Shown here in pieces: positions 25,208-32,027 of a stretch of DNA of 32,027 nucleotides (position 1 is its first letter; every line of letters starts with the position of its first letter). The notes under the pieces are model-generated. The model saw nothing but the letters and a program-made list of their open reading frames with translations, was not told where the DNA came from and did no database searches. The stretch comes from Nitrospirota bacterium. Lineage in GTDB: Bacteria; Nitrospirota; Thermodesulfovibrionia; Thermodesulfovibrionales; Magnetobacteriaceae. A program made the translations under genes and the position numbers. The DNA lies in NCBI GenBank assembly GCA_015233245.1, contig JADFYB010000008.1, positions 13,422-45,448 on the forward strand. Direction: 5' to 3'.

Positions 25208-26323
25208 ATGGATACACCGGAATTTTCCAAACAACCAGTAGTGCTTGTTGTGGATGACACACCTGATAATCTCTCACTGATGAGTGAGATGTTAAAGGAC
25301 AAATATAAAGTTAAACTTGCAAATAATGGCGAAAAAGCCCTTAAAATAGCAGCTTCACCTAATCCTCCCGATATCATTCTACTGGACATTATGATGCCGG
25401 TGATGGATGGCTATGAGGTTATGAAGCGGCTGCGCGCTGAGCCTATAACAACTGATATACCTGTGATATTTCTGACTGCCAAGTCCGAAATTGATGATGA
25501 ACGCTACGGTCTTGAACTGGGAGCTGTGGACTATATTACAAAACCTGTCAGTCCGCCCATAGTGCTTGCCCGTCTGAAGACACATTTAACACTAAAACTG
25601 GCTCGTGATTTCCTGAAAGACAATAATGAATACCTGCAGGCAGAGGTAAAACGGCGCACTGAGGCTATAACTGCAGTTCAGGATGTTACCATACTGTCTC
25701 TTAGCTCATTGGCTGAAACCAGAGACAATGACACGGGCAATCACATCAGCCGCACACAAATGTATGTTACTGCATTAGCGAAACACTTAAAGGACCATCC
25801 ACGTTTTAGCCAGTATCTGACTGAGGAGAATATTCGCTTTATAAATAAAAGCGCCCCTCTTCATGACATAGGCAAAGTGGGCATTCCCGATTCAATTTTG
25901 CTAAAGCCAGGTAAGCTTACTGACGATGAGTTTGAGGTGATGAAAAAACATGCTTCTTTAGGTAAAGGAGCCATAGAGAAGGCAGAATCAAAATTGGGGA
26001 TAGAGGTGGATTTTCTGAAATTTGCCAAAGAGATAGCATATTACCATCACGAGAAATGGGATGGCAGCGGTTATCCTGAGGGAGTCTCAGCCGACGATAT
26101 ACCTGTGTGTGCGCGTCTTATGGCAGTTGCCGATGTGTATGATGCGTTAATTTCAAAAAGAGTCTATAAAACCGGAATGTCTCACGAAAAAGCACGGGAA
26201 ATTATAACAGGGGGAAAGAACACTCAATTTGACCCCGATGTTGTAGAAGCGTTTTTGACTATAGAGGAGGAGTTTAAGGCTATTGCAGATAAGTTTAATG
26301 ATTCAGAAGAACACGGTCATTAA
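25208..26323 (+). CDS. REC-HD-GYP response regulator, probable c-di-GMP phosphodiesterase
   Basis: This is a 371-residue cytoplasmic regulator. The receiver (about 10-130) has Asp60 (LLDIMMPVMDG), the DD pair (VVDDT), a Thr in FLTA and Lys in TKPVS. A coiled linker leads to an HD-GYP domain (about 165-355) with His219-Asp220 (LHDIGKVGIPD), the HHEKWDGSGYP motif and DVYDAL. All metal-ligand motifs of active HD-GYP phosphodiesterases seem present, so it should degrade c-di-GMP and influence motility, attachment or related traits. GGGAGG lies 9 bases ahead of ATG. It is the only output-type enzyme in the 18127-26585 run, so it is the likely effector of the upstream sensors. Confidence 0.94.
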   Translation: MDTPEFSKQPVVLVVDDTPDNLSLMSEMLKDKYKVKLANNGEKALKIAASPNPPDIILLDIMMPVMDGYEVMKRLRAEPITTDIPVIFLTAKSEIDDERYGLELGAVDYITKPVSPPIVLARLKTHLTLKLARDFLKDNNEYLQAEVKRRTEAITAVQDVTILSLSSLAETRDNDTGNHISRTQMYVTALAKHLKDHPRFSQYLTEENIRFINKSAPLHDIGKVGIPDSILLKPGKLTDDEFEVMKKHASLGKGAIEKAESKLGIEVDFLKFAKEIAYYHHEKWDGSGYPEGVSADDIPVCARLMAVADVYDALISKRVYKTGMSHEKAREIITGGKNTQFDPDVVEAFLTIEEEFKAIADKFNDSEEHGH

Positions 26324-26366
26324 CTTATACTTCTTAAAATCAAAAAATAGGAAAGGATGGTAAAAA

Positions 26367-26585
26367 ATGGACGACCTTGAGAAATTAAAATCACTTATTC
26401 ACCACTGGCGGCATCACAACGATGATCATGCGCACTCGTATCTGGACTGGGCAGAGAAGATGGCTTCCGCTGGGCGCGATGATCTCTATCACGTGCTTGT
26501 CAGGATTTTCACAGATGCCAGGAAAATAAATGAACTCTTTGATGAGGCGGCAAAAATTTTAGAGGCCGATACCCATTCGCATTGA
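26367..26585 (+). CDS. small His-rich helical protein
   Basis: This 72-residue soluble, all-helical protein has a His-dense stretch (HHWRHHNDDHAHS) followed by a WAEKMASAG motif and a terminal HSH. The HW-x2-HN-x2-HA spacing recalls a family of small proteins in anaerobes that I can recall only vaguely (DUF8180-like), so the name is not certain. A metal-binding function is plausible. A strong purine-rich site (GGAAAGGATGG) precedes ATG. It follows the HD-GYP gene by 43 bases on the same strand. Confidence 0.75.
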   Translation: MDDLEKLKSLIHHWRHHNDDHAHSYLDWAEKMASAGRDDLYHVLVRIFTDARKINELFDEAAKILEADTHSH

Positions 26586-26625
26586 AAAATATAATCGTTA
26601 TGCTCTATTACGGCATAAGAGTCGG

Positions 26626-28227
26626 ATGGACAAGAAAATCGAACTCTTACATAAAATAAAACAAGCACTCTATGGCAGAGTGCTTAAACCACTTAAAAGA
26701 AAGTTGTTTCAGAAAAGGTCGCACGCTTTTATAAAACGAAAGGACTATGAAAAATGGATACACCGTAATGAGCCGTCAGTTAACAAAAACAACTCAAAAA
26801 AAACAACCGATTTCAAATATAAACCTTTACTTGCTGTTGTCATTGTCTCAGATTCTGCCAATGACAAAATCCGTTCACAAATACTGGAGTCGTATTCCAA
26901 CTGTAATTTCTACCTCGTTACTGAAACCTCCGTAACAGATACGATACGCAAACTATCCGATGAGGATTACATATTGCATATCGGAGGGCATTGCTTGTTA
27001 GCTCCCTCAGCATTAAATACCTACATAGCAGCACTTAATGACACTCCTGATGTTGACTTCATATTTTCCGACCATGATTATATAAGCCATGAGAAAAACA
27101 AACGGTTTTGTCCTGTGTTTAAACCATCCTCTCTGGAGTTTGAAACGCTGTGCAGTTTTAATTATGTGGGAGACGTGTGGGTCATTCGGAGAGAGTTTTT
27201 ACGCAGTTTTACACTTTCAGATGCCGCGTGTTTAACTTATGCTGTGTCTCTTTATGTGTGCGCAATGAAAGGGCTAACTCTCCATCTGCCAAAAGTGCTC
27301 TATCATGTAATGGTAGAAAGGGACGATGAAAGCACAATCAGATTTTCAAGCGGCTGCAAGGATATTTTATCATCTCATATTAAAAACACTACTGATATGG
27401 ACTTTACCATATCTGAGGTCAACCCTCATGGAATGTACCGTATTAATTACGTTTTAAAATCAACTCCGTTTGTTTCCATCATAATTCCAAATAAAGACAA
27501 CAGCGCGCTTCTAAAAAAGTGTATTGACTCAATTTACACAAAGAGCACCTACTGTAACTATGAAATACTGATAGCCGAAAACGGCAGTGTTGACAACGAA
27601 ACATTTTCATTATATGAAGAGCTTAAACAAAAGACAAACAGGTTAAAAGTAATAACTATTCCTGGCGCATTCAACTACTCGGCTGTAAACAACCGTGCCG
27701 TGTTGGAATCTTGTGGAGAGTTTTTGATTTTTCTCAATAATGACACAGAGGTGATAACGCCCGGGTGGATTGAAAAGCTACTCTGTTATGCACAAAAACC
27801 CGGCACAGGCACCATTGGTACAAAACTCTATTACTCCGACGGCACAATTCAACATGCCGGTGTGGTGTTGGGGTTTGGAGGCATTGCCGGAGACCCGTAT
27901 CAGGGCACAGACGGTAAAAGTGACGGATACCTGTATGCCCTTAGGATTGTCAGAAATGTATCTGCCGTAACCGGAGCATGTCTTATGGTAAGAAGAGAGC
28001 TATTTAACCGCATTAACGGCTTTGATGAAAACCTTTCTATCGCCTATAACGACGTTGACCTGTGTTTGCGGTTAAATGCCCTTGGATTTAAGACAGTATG
28101 GACGCCTGAGTGTGAGCTCTATCACTATGAATCTAAGAGCAGAGGATACGAAATTACTACCGAAAAGAAACATAGGCTTAAAAGAGAATCGGATATTTTT
28201 AACAATAAATGGCCATCCCCGTATTAA
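26626..28227 (+). CDS. family 2 glycosyltransferase
   Basis: This 533-residue cytoplasmic or peripheral protein has two glycosyltransferase-like halves. The N-terminal half (about 65-250) is degenerate but keeps FSDHDYI and the CPVFKPS region common in O-antigen/rhamnan-type enzymes. The C-terminal half (about 283-505) is a GT-A fold of family 2: SIIIPNKD, LIAENGS, NNDTEV (the DxD-like site), AVTGACLMVRRE and NDVDLCLR. It probably transfers a sugar during polysaccharide or glycan synthesis; donor and acceptor cannot be read from sequence. No other polysaccharide gene is nearby, so it may be a stray member or act in protein glycosylation. No strong ribosome site precedes the ATG. Confidence 0.9.
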   Translation: MDKKIELLHKIKQALYGRVLKPLKRKLFQKRSHAFIKRKDYEKWIHRNEPSVNKNNSKKTTDFKYKPLLAVVIVSDSANDKIRSQILESYSNCNFYLVTETSVTDTIRKLSDEDYILHIGGHCLLAPSALNTYIAALNDTPDVDFIFSDHDYISHEKNKRFCPVFKPSSLEFETLCSFNYVGDVWVIRREFLRSFTLSDAACLTYAVSLYVCAMKGLTLHLPKVLYHVMVERDDESTIRFSSGCKDILSSHIKNTTDMDFTISEVNPHGMYRINYVLKSTPFVSIIIPNKDNSALLKKCIDSIYTKSTYCNYEILIAENGSVDNETFSLYEELKQKTNRLKVITIPGAFNYSAVNNRAVLESCGEFLIFLNNDTEVITPGWIEKLLCYAQKPGTGTIGTKLYYSDGTIQHAGVVLGFGGIAGDPYQGTDGKSDGYLYALRIVRNVSAVTGACLMVRRELFNRINGFDENLSIAYNDVDLCLRLNALGFKTVWTPECELYHYESKSRGYEITTEKKHRLKRESDIFNNKWPSPY

Positions 28228-28265
28228 ATTACTTTTTTGAATCCATGTTTTTCATAAGCTTTTTT

Positions 28266-28274
28266 TGTTATAAT
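28266..28274 (+). promoter_or_regulatory. extended -10 promoter of the polyamine operon
   Basis: TGT plus TATAAT is an extended -10 element, without a good -35. The predicted start near 28281 gives a leader of about 48 bases with a purine-rich ribosome site (GAGAGAGAGGG). Confidence 0.55.
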
Positions 28275-28328
28275 TATCATCCAATTTTAAGTTGATTTAG
28301 ATATTCAGAGAGAGAGGGTGTGTGCATA

Positions 28329-29492
28329 ATGGTCAAAACATTTAACATAAATGACTCAGTGGCAAAGCTTGTAGATAAGACAACGTTTTTGAAAACTCTC
28401 AACTACATTGACTCAGGCCAACTGAAAACACCGTATCTGGTTATTGACGGGGATAAACTAGCCAGAAATGCCGCCACTATCGGTAAAGGAATACAAAATA
28501 GCAAGGTGTTCTACGCCGTTAAGGCTAATCCAGCCCAGAATGTCTTGGATTTCCTCAACCGGCAAGGCACAGGGTTTGAAATATCATCAATGGGTGAGTT
28601 ACACGTGTTGGCTGCTCTTAAAATTGCCCCGGAGAGGATAATATCAAGTAATCCGGTTAAAATTCCGGATTTTATCGCGGCAGCCCACAATTATGGCATA
28701 CGGATGTTTTCACTGGATTCAACGGCTGAGGTCAAAAAAATATCAGCTCTTGCGCCGGGAAGCAGTGTCTATGTGCGGCTTTCCGTACCGAATGAGGGCA
28801 GCGAGTGGCCGTTAAGTAAAAAGTTTGGGGTGGAAATTGAGGATGCGGTATCATTAATCCTAATGTCTAAAGATTACGGACTAAATCCGGTTGGAGTCAC
28901 CTTTCATGTGGGCTCACAGTGTAACAACGTGTATAACTGGAACATAGCAGTGGATAAAGCGGGGCTTGTCTTTGACATGGCGGCACAAGCGGGAGTTTCT
29001 CTCAGTGTGCTTAACATTGGCGGAGGGTATCCGATAAAATATACAAGGGATGTACCTGGGGTTCAGGTAATAGAGCAAAACATTAATAAACTAATCACAC
29101 AAAGATTTGGCAAAACTATGGAGGTTCATCTTGAGCCAGGGCGCTCTATGGTTGGTGATGCAGGCATTATGGTGTCAAGGGTTACAGGGAAAGCGGACAG
29201 GCTGAATGAGAAATGGCTATACATTGATGTCGGAGTGTTTAACGGGCTTATGGAGAGCATCGGTGGAATTAAGTACAGCTACATTGTTGAAACAACTCCA
29301 CAGACAGCCGCCAAACAGAACTGGGTGCTTGCCGGGCCCAGTTGCGACAGCTTTGACGTTATAGATAAAAACGTGTATCTGAATGAGCCTGAGCCCGGCG
29401 ATATGGTTCTTATTATTTCCGGCGGAGCTTACACAATTTCGTACGCATCGGAGTTTAACGGCTGTGCTATTCCTCACACTGTAATTGTATAA
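28329..29492 (+). CDS. PLP-dependent ornithine/lysine decarboxylase (alanine racemase fold)
   Basis: This 387-residue fold-type III decarboxylase starts at ATG 28329 rather than GTG 28320, because the purine-rich site would otherwise abut the start. PLP Lys65 lies in VFYAVKANP. Other family motifs are FEISSMGE, HVGSQC, NIGGGYP, EPGRSMVGDAG and the dimer-partner GPSCDSFD, whose Cys and Asp are catalytic in ornithine decarboxylase. It should produce putrescine (or cadaverine); preference for ornithine over lysine is not readable with certainty. The aminopropyltransferase gene lies 34 bases downstream, forming a two-gene polyamine unit. Confidence 0.93.
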   Translation: MVKTFNINDSVAKLVDKTTFLKTLNYIDSGQLKTPYLVIDGDKLARNAATIGKGIQNSKVFYAVKANPAQNVLDFLNRQGTGFEISSMGELHVLAALKIAPERIISSNPVKIPDFIAAAHNYGIRMFSLDSTAEVKKISALAPGSSVYVRLSVPNEGSEWPLSKKFGVEIEDAVSLILMSKDYGLNPVGVTFHVGSQCNNVYNWNIAVDKAGLVFDMAAQAGVSLSVLNIGGGYPIKYTRDVPGVQVIEQNINKLITQRFGKTMEVHLEPGRSMVGDAGIMVSRVTGKADRLNEKWLYIDVGVFNGLMESIGGIKYSYIVETTPQTAAKQNWVLAGPSCDSFDVIDKNVYLNEPEPGDMVLIISGGAYTISYASEFNGCAIPHTVIV

Positions 29493-29526
29493 AACGTTTA
29501 AAAAGATAAAAGGAGGCAATGTTAAA

Positions 29527-30360
29527 ATGATAAAATTTATCGAACAAGAACCGTACTCACCTATTGCCCACACGTATGAAGTAGAGAAAATTCTTCACAA
29601 GGAAAAGAGTAAATTTCAGGAATTAACGGTAATACAAAATCCATTTTTTGGGCGGATGCTTTTGTTGGACGGAATCGTGCAGATAACAGACAGGGACGAG
29701 TTATTTTATCATGAGATTCTTACCCAAATCGTTATGCACGCTCATCCGGAGCCAAAGCGGGTAGTAGTAATAGGGGGCGGAGATGGCGGCGTAGTAAAAG
29801 AGGTACTTAAGCACAAGAGCGTAGAGAAGGTCTATTTTGTAGAGATAGATGAGGCAGTTATCAGAGTTTCACGGGAGTTTTTTCCGTCAGTTTCTGAAAA
29901 GGTGGATGACCCAAAGGTGGAGATAAAAGTCATGGATGGCGCCGAGTTTGTAAGAAGTGTTAAAAATATAGATATCACGATAGTTGACTCCACAGACGTC
30001 ATTGGTTTTGCGCGAACACTGTTTACAAAGGAGTTTTTTGAAAACGTGAAAAACTCGATGAATTCCAACGGGATGTTCGTAACGCACACGGAATCGCTTC
30101 ACTTTCATAAAGACATTGTAATCGAGATGCAGGAAAACCTTAAAAAGGTTTTCCCAGTGGTAGATCTCTATACCCAGTGCATAGCAACGTATCCCGGCAA
30201 TTGGTGGACTTTTGCGGTAAGCACAAACGGCCTTAATCCGCGTCAGATGAGGCAGCCTTTTGAAATAGAAACTAAATACTATGACGATGAAATCCATGAG
30301 CGCCTCTTTGTAACAAAAAAGTTCTACAACAAGTTAATCAACAGGGAACTTAAGTGGTAG
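29527..30360 (+). CDS. speE: polyamine aminopropyltransferase (spermidine synthase)
   Basis: This 277-residue enzyme transfers an aminopropyl group from decarboxylated S-adenosylmethionine to a diamine. The start at 29527 follows AAGGAGG with a 10-base gap; a TTG extension at 29485 overlaps the upstream gene and is rejected. Motifs are YHEILTQ, VIGGGDGGVVKE, VEIDEAVI, DGAEFV, and the active-site DSTD (Asp154 and Asp157). The usual DSTDP(I/V)GPA reads DSTDVIGFA, losing both prolines, so substrate preference may differ. The decarboxylase that makes its donor (AdoMetDC) is not in the window. Confidence 0.94.
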   Translation: MIKFIEQEPYSPIAHTYEVEKILHKEKSKFQELTVIQNPFFGRMLLLDGIVQITDRDELFYHEILTQIVMHAHPEPKRVVVIGGGDGGVVKEVLKHKSVEKVYFVEIDEAVIRVSREFFPSVSEKVDDPKVEIKVMDGAEFVRSVKNIDITIVDSTDVIGFARTLFTKEFFENVKNSMNSNGMFVTHTESLHFHKDIVIEMQENLKKVFPVVDLYTQCIATYPGNWWTFAVSTNGLNPRQMRQPFEIETKYYDDEIHERLFVTKKFYNKLINRELKW

Positions 30361-30392
30361 GCTGTTTGTCGGGTGGTCGATTCTTTCAGTTA

Positions 30393-30422
30393 TAGACAAA
30401 ACCGTAAGTCTGTTTGTATACT
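30393..30422 (+). promoter_or_regulatory. promoter giving a leaderless short ORF
   Basis: TAGACA (30393-30398) and TATACT (30417-30422) are separated by 18 bases. The predicted start coincides with ATG at 30429, which opens a 26-codon ORF. Confidence 0.5.
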
Positions 30423-30428
30423 TTTATT

Positions 30429-30509
30429 ATGGACACCGCTGAGAGAGATTTAGACTTAACGAAAATCATCAACATAAGAGGGGCTTTAGACTATGGCACG
30501 GCAACCTAA
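30429..30509 (+). CDS. short leaderless ORF (26 codons) overlapping the DUF5618 start
   Basis: The frame begins MDTAERDLDLTK and ends at TAA 30507-30509, 17 bases inside the downstream gene's reading frame. Its ATG lies at the predicted transcription start. It may be a coupling leader or simply a chance ORF; no homologue is recognised. Confidence 0.35.
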   Translation: MDTAERDLDLTKIINIRGALDYGTAT

Positions 30510-30896
30510 AACGCAAACATCAGGAGAGGCTTTCAGGTATTTAGCCAATGCACGGGATATTTTAAAGCACACAAAGATAGAAGATGACATTTGGATAAGA
30601 AACCTGTTTGTGAGGCTTTTGGAACGGCTTATTTAGCAGTATTGGAGGCTATAAATAAGGCATTAATTGAAAAAGGGCTCACGCAAAAAGAATTGCCGAA
30701 ATCTGTGGACTGTTACAGGGCTGCCTTAAAAAAGTTTATATCCTTACATAACGGGAAACTTATGAGAGAGTTTGAGTTGCTATATGAAACGTTACATATC
30801 TGCGGTTATTACAGATGCCTTATTTACGGAGTGGATTTAATAAAGGATTCTTTTAAACATACTGAGAACTTTATAAACAAACTCGTTGTCCACTAA
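30493..30896 (+). pseudogene. DUF5618-like small helical protein, single-base frameshift
   Basis: Two adjacent frames together match the pattern of a DUF5618-type protein of about 134 residues. Frame one, from ATG 30493, encodes GEAFRYLANARDILKHTKIEDDI and then runs into TAG at 30634. The other frame, from about 30591, continues with DKKPVCEAFGTAYLAVLEAINKAL and ends at 30896. Adding one base near the TTT run at 30590-30592 restores a single frame through DDI-L-DKKPVCEAFGTAY, which reads as the expected family sequence. So the gene is frameshifted, or the base is a sequencing error. AGAGGGG lies about 10 bases ahead of 30493. The family is of unknown function, and the recollection of the family pattern is from memory. 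Confidence 0.75.
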
Positions 30897-30911
30897 AACC
30901 AAAGCAATATA

Positions 30912-32027
30912 TTAATTCTCTATTCCAAAGAAAAAGCCAAATGGCATCGCAATAGTTTGTTTGTCAATAGCGACAAGCTCTGTACCAGGATATAACAAAA
31001 CTGATATGACATGCCTTCCCTTAAGGTTTTTTGCACATTCCTTAAGAGCTGACATGTCTGAGTTGTCAAGTTTGTTTGACCATTTTACCTCAATGGCAAC
31101 AATTCTCTGTCCGTGTTCAATAAGAAAGTCAACCTCGCCACCAGTATAGGTGCGCCAGTAATACAGATGATACCGCATATCTCCAAGGGCTATAAGTTTT
31201 CTCAGTTCAGATGCTGCCCATGTTTCAACTAATGCTCCTACCCTGCCCTGACGCTCAAGTGTCTCCCAGTCCTCCACTGCACAAAGATGGCAGGCTATGC
31301 CACTGTCGCTGAAATACATTTTTGGCATTTTTATAAGCCTTTTACCGATATTTACAAAATACGGCCGGATAAAATATATCTGGTAGGTGGTTTCAAGAAG
31401 GCCTATATATCGTCTGAGTGTAGTTAACGATAATCCCATTTCCCTTGATATCTCAGAGAAATTGATAATTTGTCCTGTCCTGAATGAAAGGAGGCTTAAT
31501 AACCTGTTAAAATCAGGCAGATGTTCGATGGCCGCTATGTCTCTTATGTCTCGTTCAATATAGGTCTGTCTGTAAGAGTCAAACCACCGCCTGCGGGCTC
31601 TGATTGATGTCATTTGTGAAGGGGTTGGATAACCGCCTGCAAGTACTAGATGTTCAATTTCTTTCCTTCTGTCAGGAAATGTGTAATTTTTCCATTTTTT
31701 TAACAGAGTAACTGCATCCTCCGCTGCAAAAAGCTCTCCAACGATTGTTGGAGGTTTCTTATTTGTTATCTCCGACCACATGAAAGGGTGAAGCTCATGG
31801 AGCGCTACCCTGCCGGCAAGCGTCTCTGATACCTTTGCAAGGGTCATCAGGTTGGCAGAACCGGTTAGAAGGTATTGTCCTGGCTTTTGGTTTTTGTCAA
31901 CAACGCTCTTTATTGCACGCATGAGGTCAGGTGCCCTTTGTACCTCATCAATTATTGTTGGCACAGGTGTTGCGTTCATAAATCCGTCAGGGTCATTAAG
32001 TGCAGCATCAAGGGTAACACGTGTATC
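30912..32027 (-). CDS. AAA-family ATPase with DUF4143 domain (N-terminus beyond window)
   Basis: This is the C-terminal 371 residues of a protein whose frame continues past the window end; the Walker A portion is missing. Walker B is TIIDEVQRAP, sensor 1 is LLTGSANL, and the DUF4143 part ends with a GGEVDFLI and VAIEVKWS pair resembling a PD-(D/E)xK nuclease-like core. A winged-helix-like segment (FSEISREMGLSLTTLRRYIGLLE) lies between. Such proteins are widespread, often encoded singly or near small mobile or toxin-type genes, and their function is unsettled. It converges with the frameshifted DUF5618 gene, 15 bases apart. Confidence 0.9.
   Translation of the reverse strand, partial: DTRVTLDAALNDPDGFMNATPVPTIIDEVQRAPDLMRAIKSVVDKNQKPGQYLLTGSANLMTLAKVSETLAGRVALHELHPFMWSEITNKKPPTIVGELFAAEDAVTLLKKWKNYTFPDRRKEIEHLVLAGGYPTPSQMTSIRARRRWFDSYRQTYIERDIRDIAAIEHLPDFNRLLSLLSFRTGQIINFSEISREMGLSLTTLRRYIGLLETTYQIYFIRPYFVNIGKRLIKMPKMYFSDSGIACHLCAVEDWETLERQGRVGALVETWAASELRKLIALGDMRYHLYYWRTYTGGEVDFLIEHGQRIVAIEVKWSNKLDNSDMSALKECAKNLKGRHVISVLLYPGTELVAIDKQTIAMPFGFFFGIEN

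Noticed and set aside
26600-26659. Mini-ORF after TATAAT overlapping the glycosyltransferase start
   Set aside because: It resembles the leaderless mini-ORFs elsewhere, but there is no acceptable -35 or extended -10 and the coding frame overlaps by 34 bases; probably chance.
29485-29526. TTG start extending speE upstream
   Set aside because: It overlaps the decarboxylase stop and would bury the strong AAGGAGG site used by ATG 29527.
1-32027. CRISPR arrays, insertion sequences, prophage genes
   Set aside because: No regularly spaced repeats, transposase, integrase or phage structural motifs were seen on either strand.

Overview
The window looks like an ordinary chromosomal stretch from a free-living, sensory-rich, Gram-negative-type bacterium of moderate to low GC. 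The most likely home is a Nitrospirota-like or Desulfobacterota-like anaerobe or microaerophile. That placement is inference from gene style: many hybrid histidine kinases, a hemerythrin-tailed chemoreceptor, HD-GYP, V4R and DUF3786 proteins, and an ileS-lspA pair. No 16S or other phylogenetic marker is present. I see no phage, insertion sequence or CRISPR array.

Layout. 96-2423 (+): a membrane-anchored PEGA/WD40 propeller protein and a DUF3786 iron-sulfur protein. 2478-4463 (-): a partner-switching module (receiver-PP2C phosphatase, anti-sigma-type ATPase, STAS-like protein); the ATPase gene has no normal start codon and lies in the phosphatase frame just past its TAG. 4826-6289 (+): ammonium transporter and tRNA-Arg(UCU). 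6289-6545 (-): zinc-ribbon gene with a strong terminator. 6643-11588 (-): ileS, lspA and a lytic transglycosylase. 11706-12073 (+) and 12107-12553 (-): small membrane proteins. 12766-15238 (+): chemoreceptor-hemerythrin plus a CheY-like regulator. 15266-17833 (-): soluble hybrid kinase. 18127-26585 (+): a six-gene sensory run (membrane hybrid kinase, kinase-less SBP/GAF/PAS sensor, V4R protein, soluble HAMP protein, REC-HD-GYP, small His-rich protein). 26626-28227 (+): glycosyltransferase. 28329-30360 (+): polyamine pair (PLP decarboxylase, aminopropyltransferase). 30429-30896 (+): a frameshifted DUF5618-type gene behind a tiny ORF. 30912-32027 (-): AAA/DUF4143 ATPase running off the window end.

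How it fits together. Signal transduction dominates. Redox or oxygen sensing (hemerythrin), small-ligand sensing (SBP_bac_3, GAF, V4R) and phosphorelay parts surround a probable c-di-GMP phosphodiesterase. A second output, a PP2C/anti-sigma/STAS switch, lies near the left end. The housekeeping block (ileS-lspA-transglycosylase, tRNA, amt, polyamine genes) supports a chromosomal location.

The strongest cross-cutting signal is promoter placement. At least five transcription units (start codons at 96, 11588 on the minus strand, 11706, 18127 and 30429) have a good -10 element only 5-8 bases from the start codon and no Shine-Dalgarno. This suggests widespread leaderless mRNAs at operon heads, while many downstream genes carry clear Shine-Dalgarno sites.
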